Part shown: piece after piece, positions 9,333-16,356 of the stretch | Position numbering within the stretch: the stretch's first letter is position 1 | Layout of the letters: each line of letters starts with the position of its first letter | Program-made: the position numbers and the translations under genes | Assembly: GCF_003149105.1 (NCBI RefSeq) | Contig: NZ_QGDS01000003.1 | Coordinates: 1-38,650, forward strand | DNA length: 38,650 nucleotides | Direction of reading: 5' to 3' | From: Faecalicatena contorta | GTDB lineage: Bacteria > Bacillota > Clostridia > Lachnospirales > Lachnospiraceae | Notes under the pieces: model-generated | What the model was told of the DNA's origin: nothing | The model's input: only the letters and a program-made list of their open reading frames with translations | The model's database searches: none

Positions 9333-9352
9333 TGTACGTTAGATGTACGTTA
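9333..9352. promoter_or_regulatory. Tandem 9-bp repeats upstream of the sugar-binding-protein gene
   Basis: Two identical copies of TGTACGTTA (9333-9341 and 9344-9352, plus strand) are spaced by exactly one helical turn (11 bp start to start). They lie about 20 nt before the start codon of the gene at 9312 and just upstream of its ribosome site. AraC-type activators such as the YesN-like regulator encoded next door commonly bind direct repeats, so this is a candidate site; binding is inferred. No convincing -35 box accompanies it. Confidence 0.4.
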
Positions 9353-9370
9353 ATAGTTGGGTTAAGTTTA

Positions 9371-9402
9371 TAAAAAAACCGCCATTCTAACAACTGACAG
9401 TT
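9371..9402 (-). terminator. Terminator between the regulator gene and the binding-protein gene
   Basis: Reading on the minus strand, AACTGTCA pairs with TGGCGGTT over 8 bp (including G-U pairs; plus-strand 9395-9402 and 9377-9384) and is followed by seven T residues. It comes after the stop of the response-regulator gene at 9449 and before the binding-protein start, so it separates regulator transcription from transporter transcription. Confidence 0.65.
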
Positions 9403-9448
9403 TTTTGATAATTGCACTATTTTAAGATAACATTTTAAGATTTTTGTT

Positions 9449-10192
9449 TTATTTTAAGAAAATCTTATTTTCATTCACAAATGTTCTGACACTTACCCCT
9501 ACTACTTGCTTAAATACCCGGTTAAAATACTTTTCGTCGGAAAAGCCTACCGCATAAGGTATTTCCCTGGTATCTGTAGCCCCGTAGAGCAATAGCGCCT
9601 TCGCCATCTCGATTCGATACTCCTTTAAGAACTTCGAAAATGGTATCCCGATATCCTTAGAAAACAGGTTACTGAAATACTCCTGACTAACCCCCAGTTC
9701 CTTTGCCAGGTCCCCCTGGTTAATGACCATAGCGTAATTGGTTTCGATTTCCTTGAGGGCACGCCTGATCAGGGGATGGATCTCCGGATATTTTGCAGAC
9801 AGGCTTTCATTGCTGATCTTTTTCTGAGATTGTGGTGTCACTTTCTTCATGATCTCCACAATCTCCTCCCGGACAATTGGCTTCACCAGATACCCTAGAA
9901 CCCCGCACCCAATCGCCCGCCGGGCAATGTCAAACTCCTCATAAGCAGTCAGGATGACGAACTTTGTCTCACACCCGGCAGCCGTCGCCGCTTCAATGGC
10001 TTCAATCCCATTCATAAAAGGCATCTTTACATCCATAAAGGCCAAATTCGGCTTCAAAGTCTTAATCATCTCCAGTGCATCTCGCCCGTTGGCGGTTTCA
10101 GCAATGATTTCATAATCCTCTGAAAGTGAAGCTATTAAACTACTAAGGCCTTTCCTGGCCCGTTTCTCATCCTCTGCTATTAAAATTCTCAT
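9449..10192 (-). CDS. YesN-type response regulator with AraC DNA-binding domain
   Basis: A 247-residue regulator. The receiver domain (1-120) has the acidic pocket ED near residues 7-8, phospho-acceptor Asp54 in AFMDVKMPF, and the conserved Thr and Lys (LTAYEEF and YLVKPI). An AraC/XylS helix-turn-helix pair occupies about 150-247 (GDLAKELGVSQEYFSNLFSK and FSDEKYFNRVFKQVVGVS). It lacks the long middle segment of larger YesN proteins. Its start overlaps the 3' end of the sensor kinase by 26 nt, so the pair is translationally coupled. It most likely activates the transporter and glycosidase genes that follow, possibly through the direct repeats at 9333-9352. Confidence 0.93.
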   Translation of the reverse strand: MRILIAEDEKRARKGLSSLIASLSEDYEIIAETANGRDALEMIKTLKPNLAFMDVKMPFMNGIEAIEAATAAGCETKFVILTAYEEFDIARRAIGCGVLGYLVKPIVREEIVEIMKKVTPQSQKKISNESLSAKYPEIHPLIRRALKEIETNYAMVINQGDLAKELGVSQEYFSNLFSKDIGIPFSKFLKEYRIEMAKALLLYGATDTREIPYAVGFSDEKYFNRVFKQVVGVSVRTFVNENKIFLK

Positions 10193-11996
10193 GTTTCCTC
10201 CTTATATAAAAACGGAATATAGTTCCCTGGCCTGGCTCGGTTTTCAACTCCATAGTGATGGCCCCGCTGTAAAACTTCTTAATCCGCGATACCGCATTTA
10301 AGATCCCCACTCCCGTGCCGCCTGTGCTGGGCACCTTGACATTATAATCTCCTTTCAGCACCGCCTGAATGCTGGCTTCCTGCTCCGCTGTCATACCCCG
10401 GCCATTGTCCTCAATCCACATCATCCAGCCCTCCGTAGTCGCTGTTACTTTAATAATAATACAACCACCTTCCTCATAACCATGAAAGCCGTGAACAATG
10501 GCATTTTCCACGAAAGGCTGCATCATTAGCTTACAGCATTTTTCCTGCTTGAAGAACTGATCAAATTCAATGCTATAGTCAAACACATCCTGAAGGCGTT
10601 CCTTCTGTAGATACAGATATTGTTCTGTCCACTCAATCTCTTTATACAGGTCAACAGTCTGGGCTGACTGATTAAAGGTGTAACGCAATATGTTGGATAA
10701 CTTCTTAATCATCAGTGCCAGGTGGTCATTCCCCCCCTCAATCGCTTCATAAGAGATTGCACCCAGGGTATTCGAGATGAAATGGGCGTTAATATGAGAT
10801 TCCAAGGCTTCGATTTCGGCTTCACGCTGCCGTTCCAGAGCCCGTATCTCCTCTTGATGATAATACTTAACTTCCTTCTCTTTATTCTCCAGCGATACCA
10901 ACATGACATTAAAATGCTTCGCCAATTCCCAGATTTCAGTATTGCCCTTTACTTCGATGCTCTGTTGCTCGCGGCCTCGAGAAATATTATCCATCTCCGA
11001 CTTAACAATTTTAAGGGGTGACAACAACTTCCTCAAAAGCAAGAACAAAAATATACTAAAGAGTAAAATCGCAGCAATGTAGACCCCCACCCCGCGGTGG
11101 AAAATTTCACCCACTGAAGCTTTCATCTGTTCCTTATCAATGGCCACCGCCAACTGCCAGGAACTGCCCCTGATCGGTGCCCGGTCAGTAATAAACTCAC
11201 TGGTACTAAGATACTCTTCTTCAGTTTTGCCAATTATGCCCTTTTCCTCATGGTAGATAACCCGATTATTCTCATCAATCACATAGGCACTGACATGCTG
11301 CTTATCATCACGATTAATCATTTTCAGGAAAGGATCAAAAAGTTTCATCGAGTATGTAACGCACAAAGCCTCTGAAGCATAACTGAAGTTTTTCTTGGTT
11401 CCGATAATCGGATAGAGAATATGAAACACCACCTCGTCCTCACGAAACGGATGAATATTCTCTTCAGTCGTTACCACGTAGCGAGGCTCACCTCCCTTAT
11501 TCAGATTTTTCATCAATTCATCGTAAGCCCCATAAAGAACCGCTTCATTCGAATCATTCCACATTTGCTTTGATTGCTTCTCGTATTTGTCATACTGATA
11601 TATTTCGCGATTTTCTCCCACAATTGCAAGATTTAGTATCGTACCGGAGTAGCGACTATAACGTTGTAACAGCCTTTGAAATTCCAACTTCCTGGACATC
11701 TCAATCTCCTCTTTGGCAATATCCTTTGTTGCGTAGTACATTTCCTCCTGAATAACTATCCCCGAAGCAACCGACTTCTCACCATTCAACTCATCACTGA
11801 TATCGTACTGCAGGGTGTTAAGCAGAACAGACCGTAAAGAGATATTCTGCTCCAAAAGATAGCTATAGTACTCATTTTTCAAGAACACCTGGAACAATAC
11901 TACCATACCGATGAACAGTATACAAAACCAAAAGCCAATCTGGTACCAGACACTGCCTCTGAATTCCCGAACCCCTCTCTTTATCGTTCCTATCAT
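10167..11996 (-). CDS. YesM-type sensor histidine kinase
   Basis: A 609-residue membrane sensor kinase. Two transmembrane helices (about 17-38 and 303-322) flank an extracellular sensing domain of about 265 residues; a HAMP region (about 323-375), a short coiled coil and the HisKA_7TM-unrelated YesM kinase core follow. The phospho-acceptor is probably His405 in HINAHFISNTLG, where the usual Pro before His-Phe is replaced by Ala. The ATPase boxes are clear: FVENAIVHGF (N box), IEDNGRGM (G1) and GGTGVGILNAVSR (G2). It partners the overlapping response-regulator gene. The family senses extracellular carbohydrates, often through a binding protein; the ligand here is inferred to be an arabinose-containing oligosaccharide. 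Confidence 0.93.
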   Translation of the reverse strand: MIGTIKRGVREFRGSVWYQIGFWFCILFIGMVVLFQVFLKNEYYSYLLEQNISLRSVLLNTLQYDISDELNGEKSVASGIVIQEEMYYATKDIAKEEIEMSRKLEFQRLLQRYSRYSGTILNLAIVGENREIYQYDKYEKQSKQMWNDSNEAVLYGAYDELMKNLNKGGEPRYVVTTEENIHPFREDEVVFHILYPIIGTKKNFSYASEALCVTYSMKLFDPFLKMINRDDKQHVSAYVIDENNRVIYHEEKGIIGKTEEEYLSTSEFITDRAPIRGSSWQLAVAIDKEQMKASVGEIFHRGVGVYIAAILLFSIFLFLLLRKLLSPLKIVKSEMDNISRGREQQSIEVKGNTEIWELAKHFNVMLVSLENKEKEVKYYHQEEIRALERQREAEIEALESHINAHFISNTLGAISYEAIEGGNDHLALMIKKLSNILRYTFNQSAQTVDLYKEIEWTEQYLYLQKERLQDVFDYSIEFDQFFKQEKCCKLMMQPFVENAIVHGFHGYEEGGCIIIKVTATTEGWMMWIEDNGRGMTAEQEASIQAVLKGDYNVKVPSTGGTGVGILNAVSRIKKFYSGAITMELKTEPGQGTIFRFYIRRKHENFNSRG

Positions 11997-12044
11997 CTGT
12001 ACCTCATCCCTCTCCTAATCGTACCTTAGTTTAAGCTTAATTCT

Positions 12045-12073
12045 AAAGTATCAACAAACCCCGACATTGTCAA
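12045..12073 (-). promoter_or_regulatory. Promoter of the sensor-kinase gene
   Basis: A sigma-A-type promoter on the minus strand: -35 TTGACA (plus 12068-12073), 17-bp spacer, -10 TACTTT (plus 12045-12050). It lies about 50 nt upstream of the kinase start at 11996, at the head of the glycan locus. Confidence 0.7.
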
Positions 12074-12194
12074 TCACACTAACTCATTAGTTTTTTGCAG
12101 CAACTAATATATACGTGATAATTTACGGCGTCGTACAACTGGCACAACAGAATTACCGCACATATGCCTCGTGGGGGAGGAAGAGGAGCAAAAC

Positions 12195-12407
12195 ATGAAT
12201 ATATTTTTAGTGGAAATTGAAGGCTTAAATATCAAGGGGTATAACACTATATTTGATTACAAAGGTATGGCTGTTGCAAATGATGAAGCATACGTTATTT
12301 CTGCGATGAAATGGCGGATGAAACAGACCGGACACAAGGAATTAAAGACGATTTACAAATCCTATACATACTCGACAACACGAAAATCTGACAGCCTAAA
12401 AAAATAA
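12195..12407 (+). CDS. Small hypothetical protein, 70 residues
   Basis: Unrecognised. I start at the ATG at 12195, which follows GAGGAG with 7-nt spacing; an upstream in-frame start at 12171 would translate the ribosome site itself (MGEEEEQN). The product is a mixed alpha/beta protein, MNIFLVEIEGLNIKGYNTIF at the N-terminus, and ends in a basic Lys/Ser/Thr tail. It has no transmembrane segment and no Cys. It lies alone on the plus strand between the divergent kinase promoter and the convergent tRNA gene. The interval 12408-12481 after it shows no clear plus-strand terminator. Confidence 0.6.
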   Translation: MNIFLVEIEGLNIKGYNTIFDYKGMAVANDEAYVISAMKWRMKQTGHKELKTIYKSYTYSTTRKSDSLKK

Positions 12408-12481
12408 ACAAAATCATGGAGGAAACCGGGTAAAATAAGAACTGTATTCAAAAAACTTAAAATGTACTCAATGAATATACA

Positions 12482-12525
12482 CAAAAAATAGCGGAAAACA
12501 TCGCAAATACAATGTTTCCCGCTAT
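12482..12525 (-). terminator. Terminator downstream of tRNA-Leu
   Basis: On the minus strand ATAGCGGGAAACAT pairs with ATGTTTTCCGCTAT (14 positions, G-U included) around a 10-nt loop and runs into six T residues (plus 12483-12488). It starts 11 nt after the tRNA 3' end and clearly ends that transcript. Confidence 0.92.
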
Positions 12526-12535
12526 CCAAGACAAC

Positions 12536-12620
12536 TGCGGAAGAAGGGACTTGAACCCTCACGAGCGCATTGCTCACAAGATCCTTAGTCTTGCTCGTCT
12601 GCCAGTTCCGACACTTCCGC
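12536..12620 (-). tRNA. tRNA-Leu, anticodon AAG
   Basis: An 85-nt class II tRNA. Acceptor arms GCGGAAG (5' end, plus 12614-12620) and CTTCCGC (plus 12537-12543) pair fully, discriminator A is at 12536, and CCA is not encoded. The T arm contains GGGTTCAAGTCCC. A long variable arm (GAGC...GCTC) and the D-loop GGCAGACGAGC match bacterial tRNA-Leu. The anticodon stem CAAGA/TCTTG holds the loop CTAAGGA, so the anticodon is AAG (plus 12584-12586), reading CUU and, if A34 is edited to inosine, CUC and CUA. A34 in a leucine tRNA is unusual in bacteria, where GAG is usual. Confidence 0.95.
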
Positions 12621-12633
12621 ATTTCATGGCGGT

Positions 12634-12696
12634 GTAAGATATTTATCATTCACACGCCACGAATGATATCTTACTATTTATTTTCCCAAATGTCAA
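12634..12696 (-). promoter_or_regulatory. tRNA-Leu promoter with an inverted repeat over the -10 box
   Basis: Minus-strand -35 TTGACA (plus 12691-12696) and -10 TAAGAT (plus 12668-12673) are separated by 17 bp. The -10 box is part of an inverted repeat: GTAAGATATTTATCATTC at 12634-12651 and GAATGATATCTTAC at 12660-12673. The repeat would span the transcription start and early leader. Its function is unknown. The rest of 12697-12779 is AT-rich and shows no strong terminator for the transporter operon upstream. Confidence 0.7.
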
Positions 12697-12779
12697 CAGG
12701 TTTTGATAAATTTATTATATATTTCTGTAAATTTCTTATATCTATTTTTCAGATAATTTTATATCGCCCTAACATCTTT

Positions 12780-13547
12780 CTAAGGATTAAACCTTGACAA
12801 AAATGTCTGAAGTCTCGGTGTTTTAGGATGATTAAAAATCTCTTCCGGAGTCCCCTGCTCTGTTATGGTTCCTTCATTAAAAAAGGCCACCCGGTCTGCA
12901 ATTTCTTTCGCAAAATCCATTTCATGAGTAATCAGCAGCATTGTCATGTCACTTTCAAGAGCTATTTCTTTGATTACTTCTAAAACCTCACCTACAAGCT
13001 CCGGATCCAAGGCGGAAGTGGGCTCATCAAATAACATAATATTAGGTTTCATGACAAGTGCCCTGGCAATGGCAACTCTCTGCTTCTGCCCGCCGGACAA
13101 CTGAGCCGGATAAACATCCAGTTTATCCCCCAATCCAACCTTTTCCAGCATTTCTTCCGCCTGAAGCCTTGCTTCCTTTTTTGAAAGTCCAAGCACTGTC
13201 ACCGGAGCCTCCATCACATTTTTCAAAACTGTCATATGGGGAAACAAATAAAAGTGCTGAAAGACCATGCCAATACTTTTTCTCATCTCTCTAAGATGTT
13301 TTCCATTTGCTTTCACAAGCTTTCCATTTACTTCTTCATGCCATAAGCCTTTGCCTTCCACTTCTATGGTTCCGGAATTTGGTTCTTCCAATGTCATCAA
13401 CAACCTTGCCAACGTTGTTTTTCCTGAACCGCTGGGGCCTATTAAGGCCACCTTCTCTCCTGGATAAATATCAAAATCTATGTCTTTTAATACTTCCAGT
13501 TCTCCATATGCCTTTGTAATATTTTTATAACTGACAATTGGTGTCAT
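12780..13547 (-). CDS. ehuA: Ectoine-type ABC transporter ATP-binding protein
   Basis: A 255-residue ATPase of the polar-amino-acid ABC family. The start at 13547 follows AAAGGAG with 6-nt spacing; a longer frame from a TTG at 13574 overlaps the previous gene and lacks this support. Walker A is GPSGSGKTT at residues 37-45, the signature is [15 protein letters not shown], Walker B is [12 protein letters not shown] and the switch His lies in [10 protein letters not shown]. It is the last gene of the four-gene importer operon, whose binding protein and permeases strongly resemble EhuB, EhuC and EhuD; the symbol rests on that context. Confidence 0.85.
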   Translation of the reverse strand: MTPIVSYKNITKAYGELEVLKDIDFDIYPGEKVALIGPSGSGKTTLARLLMTLEEPNSGTIEVEGKGLWHEEVNGKLVKANGKHLREMRKSIGMVFQHFYLFPHMTVLKNVMEAPVTVLGLSKKEARLQAEEMLEKVGLGDKLDVYPAQLSGGQKQRVAIARALVMKPNIMLFDEPTSALDPELVGEVLEVIKEIALESDMTMLLITHEMDFAKEIADRVAFFNEGTITEQGTPEEIFNHPKTPRLQTFLSRFNP

Positions 13548-13570
13548 AATCTGCTCCTTTCCATAGTTAA

Positions 13571-14224
13571 TCAACTACTTTTCCCCAGCCGGACTTCCAG
13601 TTTCTTAATCAGCTGCGAAGAGGGATAACTTAACAGGAAAAATACAGCTCCTACAATGGTAAATCCCTCCAGATATCTGAAAGAACCAGCCCCGATTATT
13701 TTAGCTGTCTGTAATATTTCAACCAGAGTTATGGCGGACAACAGGGGAGTTTCCTTGAACATTGTAATCAGATAGTTGCCTATCACCGGAATAATAGGGG
13801 GTATAACCTGAGGCAAAATTATTTTTGTCCATGCCTGAGGCTGTGAAAAATTCAGAGCCTTTACAACTTCCCACTGGCCCGCGGGAACAGCCTCAATTCC
13901 ACTCCTGAACACCTCTGATAAGTAAGTGCTGTAATGAATCCCCAATCCCAGAATACCGGCTGTAAAAGGTTTAAAAGTTACCCCAAACTGAGGAAACACG
14001 TAAAAAATAAAGTAAAGTTGTACCAAAAGAGGTGTATTTCTTATAAACTGTACAATTCCTTTTACGACAAGGGATACAGCCTTTATGTCCGCCCGGATTA
14101 AAATGGATAAAATCAATCCCAAAAATAAGGCAAGTAAAAACCCGAAAAATGTTGCACTTACCGTAATTTTTAAAGCTGCCAGTATTTGAGGGAGTATAGA
14201 AAACGCGTAATCCCAGTTCCACAT
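13571..14224 (-). CDS. ehuD: Ectoine-type ABC transporter permease EhuD
   Basis: A 217-residue permease of the His/Glu/Gln family. Its order of motifs matches EhuD: an N-terminal [12 protein letters not shown], then [20 protein letters not shown], then the coupling loop [18 protein letters not shown] with [12 protein letters not shown], then [20 protein letters not shown]. About five membrane helices are visible. It starts 1 nt after the EhuC-type gene and is followed by the ATPase gene after 23 nt. It forms the channel together with EhuC. No truncation or frameshift is seen. Confidence 0.85.
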   Translation of the reverse strand: MWNWDYAFSILPQILAALKITVSATFFGFLLALFLGLILSILIRADIKAVSLVVKGIVQFIRNTPLLVQLYFIFYVFPQFGVTFKPFTAGILGLGIHYSTYLSEVFRSGIEAVPAGQWEVVKALNFSQPQAWTKIILPQVIPPIIPVIGNYLITMFKETPLLSAITLVEILQTAKIIGAGSFRYLEGFTIVGAVFFLLSYPSSQLIKKLEVRLGKSS

Positions 14225-14225
14225 A

Positions 14226-14882
14226 TTAAACTCTCCCTTCTGAAACTTTTTGCTCTAATAATTTCATTCCTTTGGACAGTGGCAGTCCAATTATGAAATA
14301 TAGAATCAAAAGCATACTGTAGACTTTAGTAGTCTCAAAGGTGGTAGCATTCAGAATGTTGGCCTGGTAAGTCAAATCGGTTAGTGTAATCATTGAAACC
14401 AAAGAAGTACTTTTTAGCAGCTCTATAAGCTGATTGCCCAAGTTAGGAATCATCATTACAAATGCCTGAGGTATGATGACTCTTCTCATCCGCTGAGTTT
14501 TAGTCATGTTCAGAGCAATACATGCTTCTGTCTGGCCACTCGGCACAGCTTGTATGGCACTTCGGACAATTTCAGAGCAATATGCGCCAAAGTTCAATCC
14601 TATAGCCAGAATCCCGGCTGTAAGTGCCGAAAGTCTTATGCCGATCATGGGAAGTACAAAATACATCCAGAATAACTGAACCAACAGGGACGTCCCGCGG
14701 AAAATCTCTATATATACACTTGAAATGAAACGAACCATTTTATGTTTGGACATTCGTGCTAACCCTGATATAACTCCCAATACAAGTGCCAGAACAGCTG
14801 CTGAAAATGTGACCTGGAGGGTAACCTTTAAGCCAACCTTAGCCAGAGAAACAAATATTTCATATGTACTCAAACATTCCAC
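14226..14882 (-). CDS. ehuC: Ectoine-type ABC transporter permease EhuC
   Basis: A 218-residue permease with about five helices. Family features include the IFRGTSLLVQLFWMYFVLP segment and the coupling loop QAVPSGQTEACIALNMTK with RVIIPQAFVMMIPN, followed by LIELLKSTSLVSMITL. It starts 22 nt after the binding-protein stop and ends 1 nt before the EhuD start, so the two permeases are co-translated. The EhuC assignment is by resemblance of this segment and by gene order; a general polar-amino-acid permease is the alternative. Confidence 0.83.
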   Translation of the reverse strand: MECLSTYEIFVSLAKVGLKVTLQVTFSAAVLALVLGVISGLARMSKHKMVRFISSVYIEIFRGTSLLVQLFWMYFVLPMIGIRLSALTAGILAIGLNFGAYCSEIVRSAIQAVPSGQTEACIALNMTKTQRMRRVIIPQAFVMMIPNLGNQLIELLKSTSLVSMITLTDLTYQANILNATTFETTKVYSMLLILYFIIGLPLSKGMKLLEQKVSEGRV

Positions 14883-14904
14883 TCCCTTCTTTCCCGAATA
14901 TTCA

Positions 14905-15825
14905 TTACTTAATCACGTCCTCCACCGTTATATCTCCTGGAAGTTCTTCTTCTGTAAATCCAAAGGGTTGAATAATTTCAAGTAATTCTCCAGAATCCTG
15001 TAATCTTTTAAGCTCTTTATTAAATGCTTCAACAAAGTCTGTGTCGTCTTTTCTGAAAGCGGTAGCTCCATATCCCCTGACACTCTTCCCGTCTATAACA
15101 GGCTGTGTAAAATCAATCACACGCTCAATATCCGAATCTCCTGCTGTATCCAGTGTCTCCTGCAAGGACGGTCCTGTTGCTGTAATAACATCCACACGTC
15201 CTGCCTGCAGGGCTGCAAGAGCAGATGGCATGTCCGGCACTGTTACAAGTCTGTCTTCCGGTACACCAACAGCAACCAGATAATCATATTCGATTGCCCC
15301 GCCCGGTATGGCAACAGTAGCAGTTTCATGTTCTGCTATATCCTCATAGCTGTGTAAATCCAGAGGATTTCCCTTCTTCACGGCAATCGCTTCCCCTATA
15401 CTGTACTCAGGGTTTGCAAAGCTCACGTCGGCTGCCCGCTCTGGGGTAATAAACATGCCCGCAGTAACCATATCAAACCGCTTTGCCTGCAGTCCGGGAA
15501 TCAAAGAACCGAACTCTGTCAGCACACCTCTCATCTCACCAATACCCAGATTTTCAAGAACCGTACGGGCAACCTCAACAGCTTCCCCTGTCAGCTCTCC
15601 TTCCACGGTCTGATAAGCATATGGTTTTTCATTGGCAAAGCCAATCGTTACATAGCCTTCTCTCTTTGCTTTTTCAAGTGTAGTTTCACCTGCCTTGCTA
15701 TTGGATGTGCCATTTTGATCCCCAGAATCCCCACAGCCAGTAAAAGAGAACCCAACCATGCTTACTGCCAGCAACATGAGACAAATTTTTCTTACGTTTT
15801 TTGTTTTTGAGTAAAAAGTACCCAT
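14905..15825 (-). CDS. ehuB: Ectoine/hydroxyectoine-binding lipoprotein EhuB
   Basis: A 306-residue solute-binding lipoprotein. I start at 15825 because AAAGGAGA lies 6 nt upstream and the protein then has a lipoprotein signal: basic KTKNVRK, a hydrophobic stretch and FTGC with the lipidated Cys at residue 31. The longer frame to 15927 adds a second, unlikely hydrophobic segment. The mature protein strongly resembles EhuB as I know it from Sinorhizobium: TEFGSLIPGLQAKRFD, AGMFITPERAADV, GNPLDLHSYEDIA, DGKSVRGYGATAFRK and FGFTEEELPGD all have close counterparts. It probably captures ectoine or hydroxyectoine, or a related cyclic amino-acid-like solute, for osmoprotection or as nutrient. Ligand identity is inferred. 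Confidence 0.87.
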   Translation of the reverse strand: MGTFYSKTKNVRKICLMLLAVSMVGFSFTGCGDSGDQNGTSNSKAGETTLEKAKREGYVTIGFANEKPYAYQTVEGELTGEAVEVARTVLENLGIGEMRGVLTEFGSLIPGLQAKRFDMVTAGMFITPERAADVSFANPEYSIGEAIAVKKGNPLDLHSYEDIAEHETATVAIPGGAIEYDYLVAVGVPEDRLVTVPDMPSALAALQAGRVDVITATGPSLQETLDTAGDSDIERVIDFTQPVIDGKSVRGYGATAFRKDDTDFVEAFNKELKRLQDSGELLEIIQPFGFTEEELPGDITVEDVIK

Positions 15826-16356
15826 AACATCTCTCCTTTCTGATATCTCTGCATAGATAAACCAAATTAAATATGCTAAAAATATAGTTAAGAGCATTAT
15901 TAAAAAACGCTTACAGCACTTATTCAATTTTATTTAGTTGGATTTTAATAATACAAACAGGGCTGTAAGGCCCAAAAGAAAAACAAACGTATTAATTTAA
16001 GTCTGAGTAAATAAATCAAGGATTTATTTACTTGAAAGAATAGTTAGTTATAATTCTGTTTCACACGCTTACGAGGTTAGCTGTCGGGTTCGGTTAGAAA
16101 CTTCCCTATGGTTTGCTGCGCAAACCAATTCACCCCAGAAAATGGTTCCCCCGTTTTCCTTTTGGAAATTCAGCAAAAATTAATTCACTGAGTTTTTTAT
16201 GCTCTGGTAAAAGGGTAACATATATCAAAAGTCATGTCAACCCGATGCCGCCGCAAAACCTTTGTTCGCCTTTTATTCAAAATAAAATGGATAGTTATAC
16301 CCATAACATTTCATAATAAGAGAATAAGACAATGGACAATGAAAGGAATGGTTTCA
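15826..16356. other. Divergent intergenic region with two hairpin-forming repeats
   Basis: This 531-nt gap separates the ehu operon from the magnesium ATPase gene. It holds a perfect 12-bp-arm palindrome (AGTAAATAAATC, loop AAG, GATTTATTTACT) at 16006-16032 and a 7-bp-arm hairpin (GGTTTGC, loop TGC, GCAAACC) at 16110-16126, followed by CAATTCACCCC. A small GGGC/GCCC hairpin is near 15960. I see no M-box consensus (the GGUGAGGCUCC core is absent) and no convincing sigma-A promoter for either gene. The 16060-16170 stretch is less AT-rich than its flanks and could be a structured leader or the remnant of an inserted element. Confidence 0.45.

Noticed and set aside
12362..12649. Minus-strand 95-codon frame spanning the tRNA
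   Set aside because: It reads straight through the tRNA-Leu gene and its terminator and has no ribosome site.
16060..16170. M-box magnesium riboswitch before mgtA
   Set aside because: The conserved M-box core (GGUGAGGCUCC and its partners) is absent; only simple hairpins are visible.
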